Of a stretch of DNA of 64,000 nt, positions 8,577 through 16,812 are shown in pieces. The notes under the pieces are model-generated. The model was not told the DNA's origin, did no database searches, and saw nothing but the letters and a program-made list of their open reading frames with translations. The DNA is from Flavobacteriales bacterium UBA952 (GTDB lineage: Bacteria > Bacteroidota > Bacteroidia > Flavobacteriales_D > Crocinitomicaceae): the NCBI GenBank assembly GCA_905182495.1, contig CAJJBU010000006.1:83488-147487 (forward strand), written 5' to 3'. Made by a program: the position numbers and the translations under genes. Numbering within the stretch: position 1 is the stretch's first letter; every line of letters starts with the position of its first letter.

Positions 8577-10025
8577 ATGAAATTCGAATTGGGTTATGAA
8601 AAAGGCTTGCACCTTCATATAGAAAAAGAGCGAGCAGCTGTAAAGCTTCAAAGTAAAGTAGGAGAACTTCTCTATGAAAAAGGAATTGAATTGGTCCTTT
8701 TTAGACATCATTTAACGGATATTACCATTTCTGAAATCATCAATCTACATGATTACTCTAGAAAAGTGAGCAGTAAACCAATTGATGTCTTTACGACAGC
8801 AGATCTAGCAACGCAGCTTTTGGAGTTAGATATTATTCCTTCAAAATTAGATATCGGAAAGCTTGCCGACGAATGGATTTCGGAAAAAGATTCGTTTACA
8901 AATCAAAAAGATTTTCTTTTGAAAAAGCTTTCAATTTTAGAAGAAAACCAAGAACAACCAGTAAAACCTAGGGACGTTGTACTTTACGGTTTTGGTAGAA
9001 TTGGCCGACTTGCTGCAAGGGAACTAATCAAACAAGCAGGTAAAGGCCAGCAGCTTAGATTACGAGCGATTGTAACTCGTAGTTCTAATGACGCTGACAT
9101 TATAAAAAGAGCATCATTATTAAGGAATGATTCAGTGCATGGAGCATTTAAAGGATCGGTTAAAGAAGATTTAGAACAAAAAGCACTCATCATTAATGGA
9201 CAACTGGTTCATATGATTAGTGCAAATACACCGGAAGAGATAGACTATACTGCTTATGGAATTGATAAGGCCTTAATTATTGACAATACAGGAGTTTATA
9301 CAAACAGAGAGGCTTTATCCCGTCACCTGAGCGCTAAAGGGATTAATAAAGTACTACTAACTGCTCCTGGAAAGGAAATACCTAACATCGTTTATGGAAT
9401 CAATCAAGGAGAACTTAATTTAGAGGAGGAAGATATTTATTCTGCAGCATCTTGCACGACAAATGCAATTTCTCCTATTTTAAAAGTTATTAATGATAAA
9501 TTCGGAATTCAAAAAGGACATATAGAAACCGTACATGCCTATACAAATGACCAGAATTTATTGGACAATATGCATAAAAAACCTAGAAGAGGAAGATCAG
9601 CGCAATAAATATGGTTATTACACCCAGAAGCAGGTAATGCTGTAACTAAGGTTATACCTCAATTAAAAGATAAATTGACAGCAAATGCGGTTCGTGTACC
9701 GACACCAAATGGTTCCTTAGCCATTTTAAGTTTAGATTTAAACACTAAAAGTACGATAGAAGAAATCAATCAGGTGATTCACAATGAAGCCCTTAATGGA
9801 GATCTTGTCAATCAGATCTATTATTCAATGGACAGTGAACTCGTCTCTAATGACATTATTGGAAATACGTGCTGTGCTGTTTTCGATTCACAAGCAACGA
9901 TAGGATCTAAAGATGGAAAAAGTGTCGTTCTATATACATGGTACGACAACGAATACGGTTATACCAAACAAGTCATTAGGCTTGCAAAGTATATAACAAA
10001 AGTAAGACGGGCTATCTATTATTGA
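8577..10025 (+). pseudogene. gap: glyceraldehyde-3-phosphate dehydrogenase, long form, broken by two compensating single-base indels
   Basis: The gene encodes the long GAPDH found in Bacteroidota (about 480 aa), with a helical N-terminal extension of about 130 residues before the NAD-binding domain (VLYGFGRIGRLAARELI, residues 133-150). The catalytic Cys lies in AASCTTNAISP near residue 292. The frame stops at TAA 9606-9608, just after MHKKPRRGRSA. The expected continuation NMVITP is read one frame over at 9608-9625, and the original frame resumes at 9627 (EAGNAVTKVIPQLKDKL) to the normal C-terminus. One base is therefore missing near 9600-9604 and one is extra near 9623-9626. A functional glycolytic gene with two local sequence errors is the likeliest reading. 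Confidence 0.88.
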
Positions 10026-10135
10026 TATACTCCTGGCTGCTCTGTTGCTAAGTAAAGGTTGATTAAAGAAATAACAAGTGCAGTAATGGCAATCACTAGC
10101 GCTATTGTGCTTCTTTTACTGTGTCTATCCATCAT
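10019..10135 (-). CDS. putative 38-aa single-pass membrane protein
   Basis: A short minus-strand frame begins ATG-ATG and encodes a basic N-terminus (DRHSKRS), an uninterrupted hydrophobic segment of about 20 residues (IALVIAITALVISLINLYLA) and a short polar tail. Its stop overlaps the last 7 bases of the convergent GAPDH gene. The composition, basic end then transmembrane helix, is typical of real small membrane proteins and unlikely to arise by chance, but no family is recognised and no clear promoter is seen. Confidence 0.4.
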   Translation of the reverse strand: MMDRHSKRSTIALVIAITALVISLINLYLATEQPGVYQ

Positions 10136-10437
10136 ACTACTACTTACGTCTTTATTAATGATTAAGTTTCGTTACTAATTCAATTTTTAATTCGCGTGTA
10201 ATTTTTCATTATTCAAGTTTTGTAATAGCAAGTCAAATAATATGTAATGAGACTTATAATTCTAAGCGATCCCACTGTATACGGTCACAAGTTAAAAATC
10301 GGGAATGCCCCTAATGGAATCAATCGCACCCAAGAGATTTGAATTAATAACAGGAATAGAACTTATGACACTTATAACCATTTAAATTGTATGTTGATAA
10401 TTTTCGTTTAAAACATGCCCCTGTTACTATAATTACC
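10136..10437. other. intergenic region with nothing recognised
   Basis: About 300 bp between the small membrane ORF and the promoter box of the next gene. No tRNA fold, terminator, repeat or convincing ORF was found on either strand. Confidence 0.5.
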
Positions 10438-10445
10438 TAAATTTG
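10438..10445 (+). promoter_or_regulatory. -7 box of the serine-palmitoyltransferase-like gene
   Basis: TAAATTTG, an exact TAnnTTTG match 25 nt before the ATG at 10471. No -33 TTG was found at normal spacing. Confidence 0.5.
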
Positions 10446-10470
10446 CAACTGAAATTTTAAGTTTAAAATT

Positions 10471-11721
10471 ATGTCAGCAGATATTTTCGAGAAAATCAAA
10501 GAAAACAGAGGCCCATTAGGGATTCACGCCAAACAATCACATGGATATTTTACATTTCCTAAACTTGAAGGCGAAATTAGCCCTCATATGGTTTTTAGAG
10601 GTCGTAAAATGTTGAATTGGTCACTAAATAACTACTTGGGCTTAGCAAACGACCCTGAAGTCAGACAGTTAGATGCTGAGGTAGCTAAAGAATATGGATT
10701 TTCTCATCCAATGGGAGCTCGTATGATGAGTGGAAATACAGATTTCCATGAAAAACTTGAAGATGAACTTTCAGAATTCGTAGAAAAAGAAGATACAATC
10801 TTATGCAATTTCGGATACCAAGCGGTTCTTTCTTGTATTGACTGCTTAGTCGATCGAAAGGATGTAATCGTTTATGATGCTGAATCACACGCTTGTATTC
10901 TAGATGGCGTTCGACTGCATATGGGAAAAAGATATGTATTCAAACACAATGATTTAGAAGATTGTGAAAAACAGCTCACACGGGCAACTAAGCTAGCTGA
11001 AGAAACAGGTGGGGCGATCCTATTGATTACCGAAGGTGTTTTTGGAATGCGCGGTGATCAAGGAAAACTTAAAGAAATCGTTGCTCTTAAAGAAAAGTTT
11101 AATTTCAGATTATTTGTTGATGATGCACATGGAATCGGAACCTTAGGTGCTAAAGGAGGCGGTACAGGTCAAGAACAACATTGTCAAGACGGCATTGATA
11201 TTTATTTTGGCACATTTGCAAAGTCTTTTGCTTTAATTGGAGGTTTTATTTCTAGTGATGCACAAGTTGTAGAGTATTTACGTTATAATATGAGGTCACA
11301 GATTTTTGCGAAATCATTACCAATGACACTAGTTAAAGGTGCCTTAAAGCGACTTGAAATCATGAAACGAAGTACCGTTCATAAAGATAAATTGTGGGCG
11401 ATAACAAATGCTTTGAAATCAGGCTTGATAGAAAATGGTTTTGAAATAGGACCTTCAAACTCATGTGTTACACCAGTGTATTTAAGTGGCTCGATCCCTG
11501 AAGCGACAAATCTTATTTTTGATTTACGCGAGAATTTCAATATATTTTGTTCGATGGTTGTATATCCTGTTGTACCTAAAGGTATGATTATATTGAGATT
11601 GATACCAACGGCTTCACATACCCTAGAGGATGTCTCTTACACACTTGATTGTTTCTCTAAAATCGTCGGAAAACTGAAGGCCGGAGATTACATTGCAGAT
11701 GAAATCGCACCTATTACATAA
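10471..11721 (+). CDS. alpha-oxoamine synthase, probably serine C-palmitoyltransferase
   Basis: A fold-type I PLP enzyme of the alpha-oxoamine synthase family, which condenses an amino acid with an acyl-CoA. The 416 aa chain shows SLNNYLGLANDP near the N-terminus, VDDAHGIGTLG (the Asp that contacts the PLP nitrogen), and the PLP-binding Lys at about residue 251 in FGTFAKSFALIGGF. Bacteroidota use a soluble enzyme of this type to start sphingolipid synthesis (3-ketosphinganine from serine and palmitoyl-CoA), and this sequence resembles those more than BioF or 2-amino-3-ketobutyrate ligase, but the substrate is inferred. It is monocistronic and meets cutC tail to tail with a 6-bp gap. Confidence 0.8.
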   Translation: MSADIFEKIKENRGPLGIHAKQSHGYFTFPKLEGEISPHMVFRGRKMLNWSLNNYLGLANDPEVRQLDAEVAKEYGFSHPMGARMMSGNTDFHEKLEDELSEFVEKEDTILCNFGYQAVLSCIDCLVDRKDVIVYDAESHACILDGVRLHMGKRYVFKHNDLEDCEKQLTRATKLAEETGGAILLITEGVFGMRGDQGKLKEIVALKEKFNFRLFVDDAHGIGTLGAKGGGTGQEQHCQDGIDIYFGTFAKSFALIGGFISSDAQVVEYLRYNMRSQIFAKSLPMTLVKGALKRLEIMKRSTVHKDKLWAITNALKSGLIENGFEIGPSNSCVTPVYLSGSIPEATNLIFDLRENFNIFCSMVVYPVVPKGMIILRLIPTASHTLEDVSYTLDCFSKIVGKLKAGDYIADEIAPIT

Positions 11722-11727
11722 TAGCCG

Positions 11728-12429
11728 CTATTGCTTCCGGCAAAGAAGTATCATCTTCTGTAAGGTGGAATCATCCACCTGAAGTGATTTACTTGAATAA
11801 AAGTTTGAATTTTCATGCGACTTTTCTTTAGTAGCTGAAAAATGTATTCCTTTTGGATGGATCGTATCTATAATATCCCTAATATTTTTTTCACGCACGC
11901 CACCCCCGGGTAAAATTTCAATTCTTCCATTTGATAATGAAATAATATCCTTCAAATTTTTCATTCCTTCATCGACATTGATGGCATATCCAGCAGTTAA
12001 AATTCGATTAAACTTCATGGTGATTAAGTTCTCTAAAGCGACCTTCCAATTTAAGACATCATCAAAGGCTTTATGAAAAGTAAGCTCAATTTTCGGAGTC
12101 AAAATTCTAATTTGCTTTAGAAAAGGGATGTCTAATTTCCTATCCTTATCCAAAGCCCCAACCACTGCCCCCTGAATGCCTAATTTTTGATAAAGGACAA
12201 GCTCATCCAAAATCTGTTCTTTTTCAAAACTTGAATAACAAAAGTCACCGCTTCTTGGGCGTATTAAAACTTGTGTATTAAATCCGAGATCAAGAGAATA
12301 TTGAACAAGACCTAGTGAAGGAGTCAAGCCGCCACAAGACAAGTTTTGACAAATCTCGACACGATCTGCACCATATTTATGAGCCAACATGAGGGACTCA
12401 TAGCTCGAAACACAAATTTCAACGATCAT
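11728..12429 (-). CDS. cutC: copper homeostasis protein CutC family
   Basis: A 233 aa cytoplasmic TIM-barrel protein of the CutC family. Visible signatures are the start IVEICVSSYESLMLA, GADRVEICQNLSCGGLTPS, LIRPRSGDFCYS, the TFHKAFD strand, and the glycine-rich ILPGGGV near residue 175. CutC has been linked to copper tolerance, but its biochemical role remains unclear and may be an enzyme activity. The gene stands alone, convergent with the upstream plus-strand enzyme and divergent from the dehydrogenase gene that follows. Confidence 0.93.
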   Translation of the reverse strand: MIVEICVSSYESLMLAHKYGADRVEICQNLSCGGLTPSLGLVQYSLDLGFNTQVLIRPRSGDFCYSSFEKEQILDELVLYQKLGIQGAVVGALDKDRKLDIPFLKQIRILTPKIELTFHKAFDDVLNWKVALENLITMKFNRILTAGYAINVDEGMKNLKDIISLSNGRIEILPGGGVREKNIRDIIDTIHPKGIHFSATKEKSHENSNFYSSKSLQVDDSTLQKMILLCRKQ

Positions 12430-12524
12430 AGCTCCTTTATAAAAGTAATATACAACTGTTTTGTTTACTAAAGATAAGGTTAATTAGGAATAATAAGACG
12501 CCAAAATAATGCTCTAATTTTCCT

Positions 12525-12532
12525 TATATTTG
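12525..12532 (+). promoter_or_regulatory. -7 box of the 2-oxoacid dehydrogenase E1 gene
   Basis: TATATTTG, an exact TAnnTTTG match ending 6 nt before the preferred ATG at 12539, predicting a transcript that starts at or beside the start codon. Confidence 0.5.
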
Positions 12533-12538
12533 CATGCA

Positions 12539-14989
12539 ATGGAAGGTATATCAAAAAAAGAAAAAAAACAGAACGAAAACGTCGATTTCGAAGCTTTTAA
12601 GACACAGGTTATAGAAGATTACAAACTTGTCTGCTTGTCAAGAGAAGCTTCATTACTAGGAAGAAAAGAGGTGCTAACCGGTAAAGCAAAATTTGGAATT
12701 TTTGGAGACGGAAAAGAGCTTGCGCAAATTGCTTTAGCAAAAGAATTTAGAAAAGGTGATTTTAGAGCCGGATATTATAGAGATCAAACGATTATGTTGG
12801 CTATCAATGAGTTGACCATTGAACAATATTTTTCTGGCTTATATGCACATGCCGATGTAGAGGTTGAGCCTCAATCAGCAGGTAGACAAATGGGAGGACA
12901 TTATGCAACCCGAAGTCTTGATCATAAAGGGCATTGGAAAAACTTAATGCAACAGAAAAATAGTAGCTCGGATATTTCTCCGACTGCCGGGCAGATGCCT
13001 AGACTTGTTGGCCTGGCCCAAGCTTCAAAAGTATACAGAGAAAACAAAGAGCTAAGCGCAACAGAATCGGCTAAAAAATTCACAAACTATGGAAATGAGG
13101 TTGCCTTCGGAACAATAGGTGATGCCTCGACTAGTGAAGGCCCATTTTGGGAATCTATAAATGCCGCCGGAGTGATGCAAATTCCTTTAGTGATGTCAGT
13201 TTGGGATGACGGTTATGGCATTTCAGTTCCTAGAGACTTACAAACAACCAAAGGCTCTATTTCGGAAGCGCTTGCAGGAATGCAACGTACTGCAGATAAA
13301 AAAGGATATGAAATATTTGTTACCAAAGGTTGGGATTACGCCCACCTATGTCAAACTTATGAAAAAGCGGTTCGACTTGCACGAGAAGAACATGTTCCGG
13401 TTCTGATCCACGTAAAAGAGGTCAATCAACCACAAGGTCATTCTACTTCAGGCTCTCACGAACGTTACAAAAGCAAAGAACGATTAGCGTGGGAGAAAGA
13501 ATATGATTGCATTGAAAAATTTAAAGAATGGATCCTTGCTTTTAATGTTTCTGGAAATAAAATTGCGGATGAGAATGTACTTGACGGTATTCACAAAGAG
13601 GCTAAGGCTCAAGTACGAGATTCCAAAAACAATTCATGGAAGAAATACACTTCTGAAATTCAACAAGAATTAAAAGAAGTAAGTGCTTTAATTGAAGCTA
13701 CCGCACAAAACAGTTCTGAAAAACAATTTATTCTCAAAGAACTTGAAAACCTAAATAAAACATACGAGCCTATTCGAAAAGACCTTCTCAATTCTGCTAG
13801 AAAGGTAATTAGAATGATGTTTAAAGAAAAAACGCCTCAAAAAAGTAATCTTGGAGCTTGGGTAAAAAAAACCATCAACACATGTTACGACAAATACAGT
13901 TCACATCTTTATTCAGAATCGGATTCAAGTATTCATCAAATAAAGACCGTTCCTCCTACCTACGGTAAAGAAAACAGAATGGAAGATGGTCGAATTATCC
14001 TAAGAGAGAACTTCAATGCACAGCTCGCAAAAATCCCTGAATTACTTATCTTCGGAGAAGACGCTGGGAAAATTGGTGGTGTCAATCAATCCCTCGAGGG
14101 GCTCCAAGAGCAATATGGAATAAATCGGGTCTTTGATACTGGAATAAGAGAATGTACAATCATTGGACAAGGAATTGGGATGGCCATGCGTGGACTTCGA
14201 CCTATTGCAGAGATTCAATACCTCGACTACTTACTGTACGCCGTTCAAGTTTTATCTGATGATTTATCAACGCTTCAATACAGAACCAAAGGCGGTCAAA
14301 AAGCACCACTAATTGTTAGCACGAGAGGCCATAGACTCGAAGGCATTTGGCATAGTGGTTCTCCAATGGGTATGATTATTAATGCATTGAGAGGAATGTT
14401 AATCTGCGTCCCTAGAAATATGACGAAAGCTGCAGGTTTTTATAATACCCTGCTACAAGCTGATGAACCCGCTTTGGTAATTGAGCCTTTAAATGGTTAT
14501 AGAACTAAAGAAAAGTACCCGGAAAATATTGGGGAATTTACAGAAGCCCTTGGTATTCCTGAAATTGTTCAAGAAGGAACAGATATCACATTGGTTTCTT
14601 ACGGATCTACTTTTAACATTTGTGAATTGGCAGCTAAGCAATTGTCACAGTTTGGAATTTCAGTAGAATTAGTGGACATTCAAACATTAATTCCATTTGA
14701 TATACATCACAAAATTTCTGAATCCTTAAAAAAGACAAATAGGCTTCTTATTATTGATGAAGACGTAAGCAGCGGTGCAACGGGTTATATGTTGGACAAA
14801 ATCATGGTCGAGCAAGAGTGCTTCTATCATTTGGATTCTGCACCTCATACGATGAGCTCTAAAGACCATAGATCTGCTTATGGTTCAGATGGTGACTACT
14901 TCTCAAAGCCTAATATTGATGATATCATTGAGAAATGTTATGCTATTATGAGTGAAGTTGCCCCAAGTCGCTTCCCTCCTCTTTACTAA
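12539..14989 (+). CDS. branched-chain 2-oxoacid dehydrogenase E1, fused alpha and beta subunits
   Basis: The E1 component decarboxylates 2-oxoacids with thiamine diphosphate and passes the acyl group to lipoyl-E2. Alpha and beta are fused in one 816 aa chain, a common Bacteroidota arrangement. The alpha half (to about residue 460) has the ThDP motif starting at IGDASTSEGPFWES near residue 193. The beta half starts near residue 479 (RMEDGRIILRENF) and keeps FGEDAGKIGGV, RECTIIGQGIGMA and the C-terminal transketolase domain (VDIQTLIPFD). The ATG at 12539 is preferred to a TTG at 12530, which overlaps the promoter box. No E2 or E3 gene is adjacent. Branched-chain specificity is inferred from the fused architecture. 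Confidence 0.9.
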   Translation: MEGISKKEKKQNENVDFEAFKTQVIEDYKLVCLSREASLLGRKEVLTGKAKFGIFGDGKELAQIALAKEFRKGDFRAGYYRDQTIMLAINELTIEQYFSGLYAHADVEVEPQSAGRQMGGHYATRSLDHKGHWKNLMQQKNSSSDISPTAGQMPRLVGLAQASKVYRENKELSATESAKKFTNYGNEVAFGTIGDASTSEGPFWESINAAGVMQIPLVMSVWDDGYGISVPRDLQTTKGSISEALAGMQRTADKKGYEIFVTKGWDYAHLCQTYEKAVRLAREEHVPVLIHVKEVNQPQGHSTSGSHERYKSKERLAWEKEYDCIEKFKEWILAFNVSGNKIADENVLDGIHKEAKAQVRDSKNNSWKKYTSEIQQELKEVSALIEATAQNSSEKQFILKELENLNKTYEPIRKDLLNSARKVIRMMFKEKTPQKSNLGAWVKKTINTCYDKYSSHLYSESDSSIHQIKTVPPTYGKENRMEDGRIILRENFNAQLAKIPELLIFGEDAGKIGGVNQSLEGLQEQYGINRVFDTGIRECTIIGQGIGMAMRGLRPIAEIQYLDYLLYAVQVLSDDLSTLQYRTKGGQKAPLIVSTRGHRLEGIWHSGSPMGMIINALRGMLICVPRNMTKAAGFYNTLLQADEPALVIEPLNGYRTKEKYPENIGEFTEALGIPEIVQEGTDITLVSYGSTFNICELAAKQLSQFGISVELVDIQTLIPFDIHHKISESLKKTNRLLIIDEDVSSGATGYMLDKIMVEQECFYHLDSAPHTMSSKDHRSAYGSDGDYFSKPNIDDIIEKCYAIMSEVAPSRFPPLY

Positions 14990-14997
14990 TATAGCTT

Positions 14998-16791
14998 TTA
15001 TCTAATCTCAAATTGGTAAGGCAATCGCATTACGTTCCCCTCCCATTCTGAAATAGTTTCCAATCTGTTTCCGAGGGACCGTAATAAGGGATGCTTAAAA
15101 AAAGAAACACCAGATTCTATCTTAATATTCTTTTCATTGATCATTTTAACAAGAGTTGCAATAGGATTCTCTTTAATCTCAGGGTAATATACAACTCGAT
15201 CACTCGAAGACTTTGTAATCCCTTTTGCGTAAGAAATTGCTGATTCAAGAGAACCAATGCTATCTACCAAACCAATACCAAGCGCATCCTCACCTGTCCA
15301 AACCCTTCCGCGAGCTACCTGCTGAACTTTTTCTTTAGACAACTTCCTTCCAGTAACTACACGGTCAAGAAACTGTTCATAAATAGCATTAACCTCCGCT
15401 TGAGCCATACTGAATTCAGAGGCTGTCAGCTTACGGTTTGTAGAAAGAATAGAATGCTCATTCGTCCCAATTCCATCAACCTCTACACCAATTTTAGCAA
15501 GCATATTTTTGGTATATGGCAATACACCAAAGACACCTATAGACCCTGTTATTGTAGTCTTATTCGCAAAGATCATGTGCGCGGGGGTCGCGACATAATA
15601 ACCACCCGAAGCCGCATAATCCCCCATAGAAACAACCACTTTTTTAACTTTATTGGTGAGGTAAACCTCTCGCCAAATTTCTTCTGATGCCAAGGCACTA
15701 CCCCCTGGACTGTTAATCCTAAATACAACACTCTTAACGGACTCCATCGTTCGAACTTTTCTAAAATACTCACAAATCTTCTCACTTGTAAATCCTTTAC
15801 CATTTTTAGATATTGAACCTTCCGCTAAAATAACAGCAACAACTGGTTCACTGGACTGAGCTAACAATTGGTCATCCTTAAATTCAGATTGGCTATAAGT
15901 AGAAAAGGAATATAGATTTAAATCCGTTCTATCGGAAACCTTTACCTTTTTCATCAACAAACCATAGACTTGATCGAGGTACATAGAGGAATCCATAAGA
16001 TTAAACCGAACGGCATCCTTTACATTTTTAATACGCATTTCATTAGCCAAAGTATTAAGCTGTTCTTTTAAAATAGATCTAGAAACTGAAATATCCTGAA
16101 GCATTGTAGACCATGTGGAATTCAAATAAGTATCCATTTGTAAACGACTCGAATCACTGATTGAATTTAAAAACAAGGGCTCAACTGCACTTTTAAAATC
16201 ATTATTAGCCCCTTTCAAAATCATGACTTCTAAGCCTAGTTTTGACAGTAGACTTTTAATAAAATAAACCTCACCACCTAGACCAGACCATTGAAAAGCT
16301 GAGGAAGGAAAGCCATAGACCTCATCAGCTACAGACGCCAAATAATAGGCCTTTTGAGAGACATATTCACCAGAATTATAAGCAACAATAAACTTCTTAC
16401 TTTTTTTAAATTGCGCTAGTCCCTCGCGTATTTCTTGGGCTGTCGCAATTCCGCAGTTTAAATCTCCAAAATCTAAAAATAGCCCCTTAATATTGTCATC
16501 CTTTGCGGCTTGCTTCAAGCCAAATAAAATAGCTGACAAACCTTTGGTATTATTCACTGATAAACTTAATGGATCGATATCAGAAGAAGAATTCTCCGAA
16601 ATAGAACCAGCCAATTCTAAATGTAGAATGGTATTACTTTTAACACCTTCACTATCCTCTCCAAATAAAGAAAGACTTCCTAAGAGCCCTGCGAAAACAA
16701 GAAAAAACAGTAAAGTACTGCTTAAAAAAACAGATAGAAATACAGCCCAAAACACTTTGCTAAAAGGTATTTTTAATTTTTGATTTTCCAT
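14998..16791 (-). CDS. sppA: signal peptide peptidase SppA, 67-kDa type
   Basis: A membrane-anchored protease that degrades cleaved signal peptides. The 597 aa length fits the long, two-domain SppA. An N-terminal membrane segment lies at about residues 10-38. Two S49 domains follow: the catalytic Lys is about residue 147 (SQKAYYLASVADEVYG) in the first and the catalytic Ser about residue 395 (DYAASGGYYVATPA) in the second. The gene is convergent with the E1 gene, only 8 bp apart, and lies 21 bp downstream of the broken M1 peptidase, with which it may be co-transcribed. Confidence 0.95.
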   Translation of the reverse strand: MENQKLKIPFSKVFWAVFLSVFLSSTLLFFLVFAGLLGSLSLFGEDSEGVKSNTILHLELAGSISENSSSDIDPLSLSVNNTKGLSAILFGLKQAAKDDNIKGLFLDFGDLNCGIATAQEIREGLAQFKKSKKFIVAYNSGEYVSQKAYYLASVADEVYGFPSSAFQWSGLGGEVYFIKSLLSKLGLEVMILKGANNDFKSAVEPLFLNSISDSSRLQMDTYLNSTWSTMLQDISVSRSILKEQLNTLANEMRIKNVKDAVRFNLMDSSMYLDQVYGLLMKKVKVSDRTDLNLYSFSTYSQSEFKDDQLLAQSSEPVVAVILAEGSISKNGKGFTSEKICEYFRKVRTMESVKSVVFRINSPGGSALASEEIWREVYLTNKVKKVVVSMGDYAASGGYYVATPAHMIFANKTTITGSIGVFGVLPYTKNMLAKIGVEVDGIGTNEHSILSTNRKLTASEFSMAQAEVNAIYEQFLDRVVTGRKLSKEKVQQVARGRVWTGEDALGIGLVDSIGSLESAISYAKGITKSSSDRVVYYPEIKENPIATLVKMINEKNIKIESGVSFFKHPLLRSLGNRLETISEWEGNVMRLPYQFEIR

Positions 16792-16812
16792 ATTTTAAAT
16801 TCTATAATTAAT

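Noticed and set aside
9606..9608. Stop-codon readthrough in GAPDH
   Set aside because: The zero-frame continuation (IWLLHP) does not match the family, while the shifted frame (NMVITP) does, so two indels explain the data better than readthrough.
10136..10470. tRNA or small RNA in the gap after GAPDH
   Set aside because: No cloverleaf, TTC-arm or CCA end and no terminator hairpin could be found.
10471..11721. Naming the PLP enzyme as glycine C-acetyltransferase (Kbl) or BioF
   Set aside because: The active-site segment GTFAKSFALIGGF and the N-terminal region fit Bacteroidota serine-palmitoyltransferase-like enzymes better, and no threonine-catabolism or biotin gene is adjacent.
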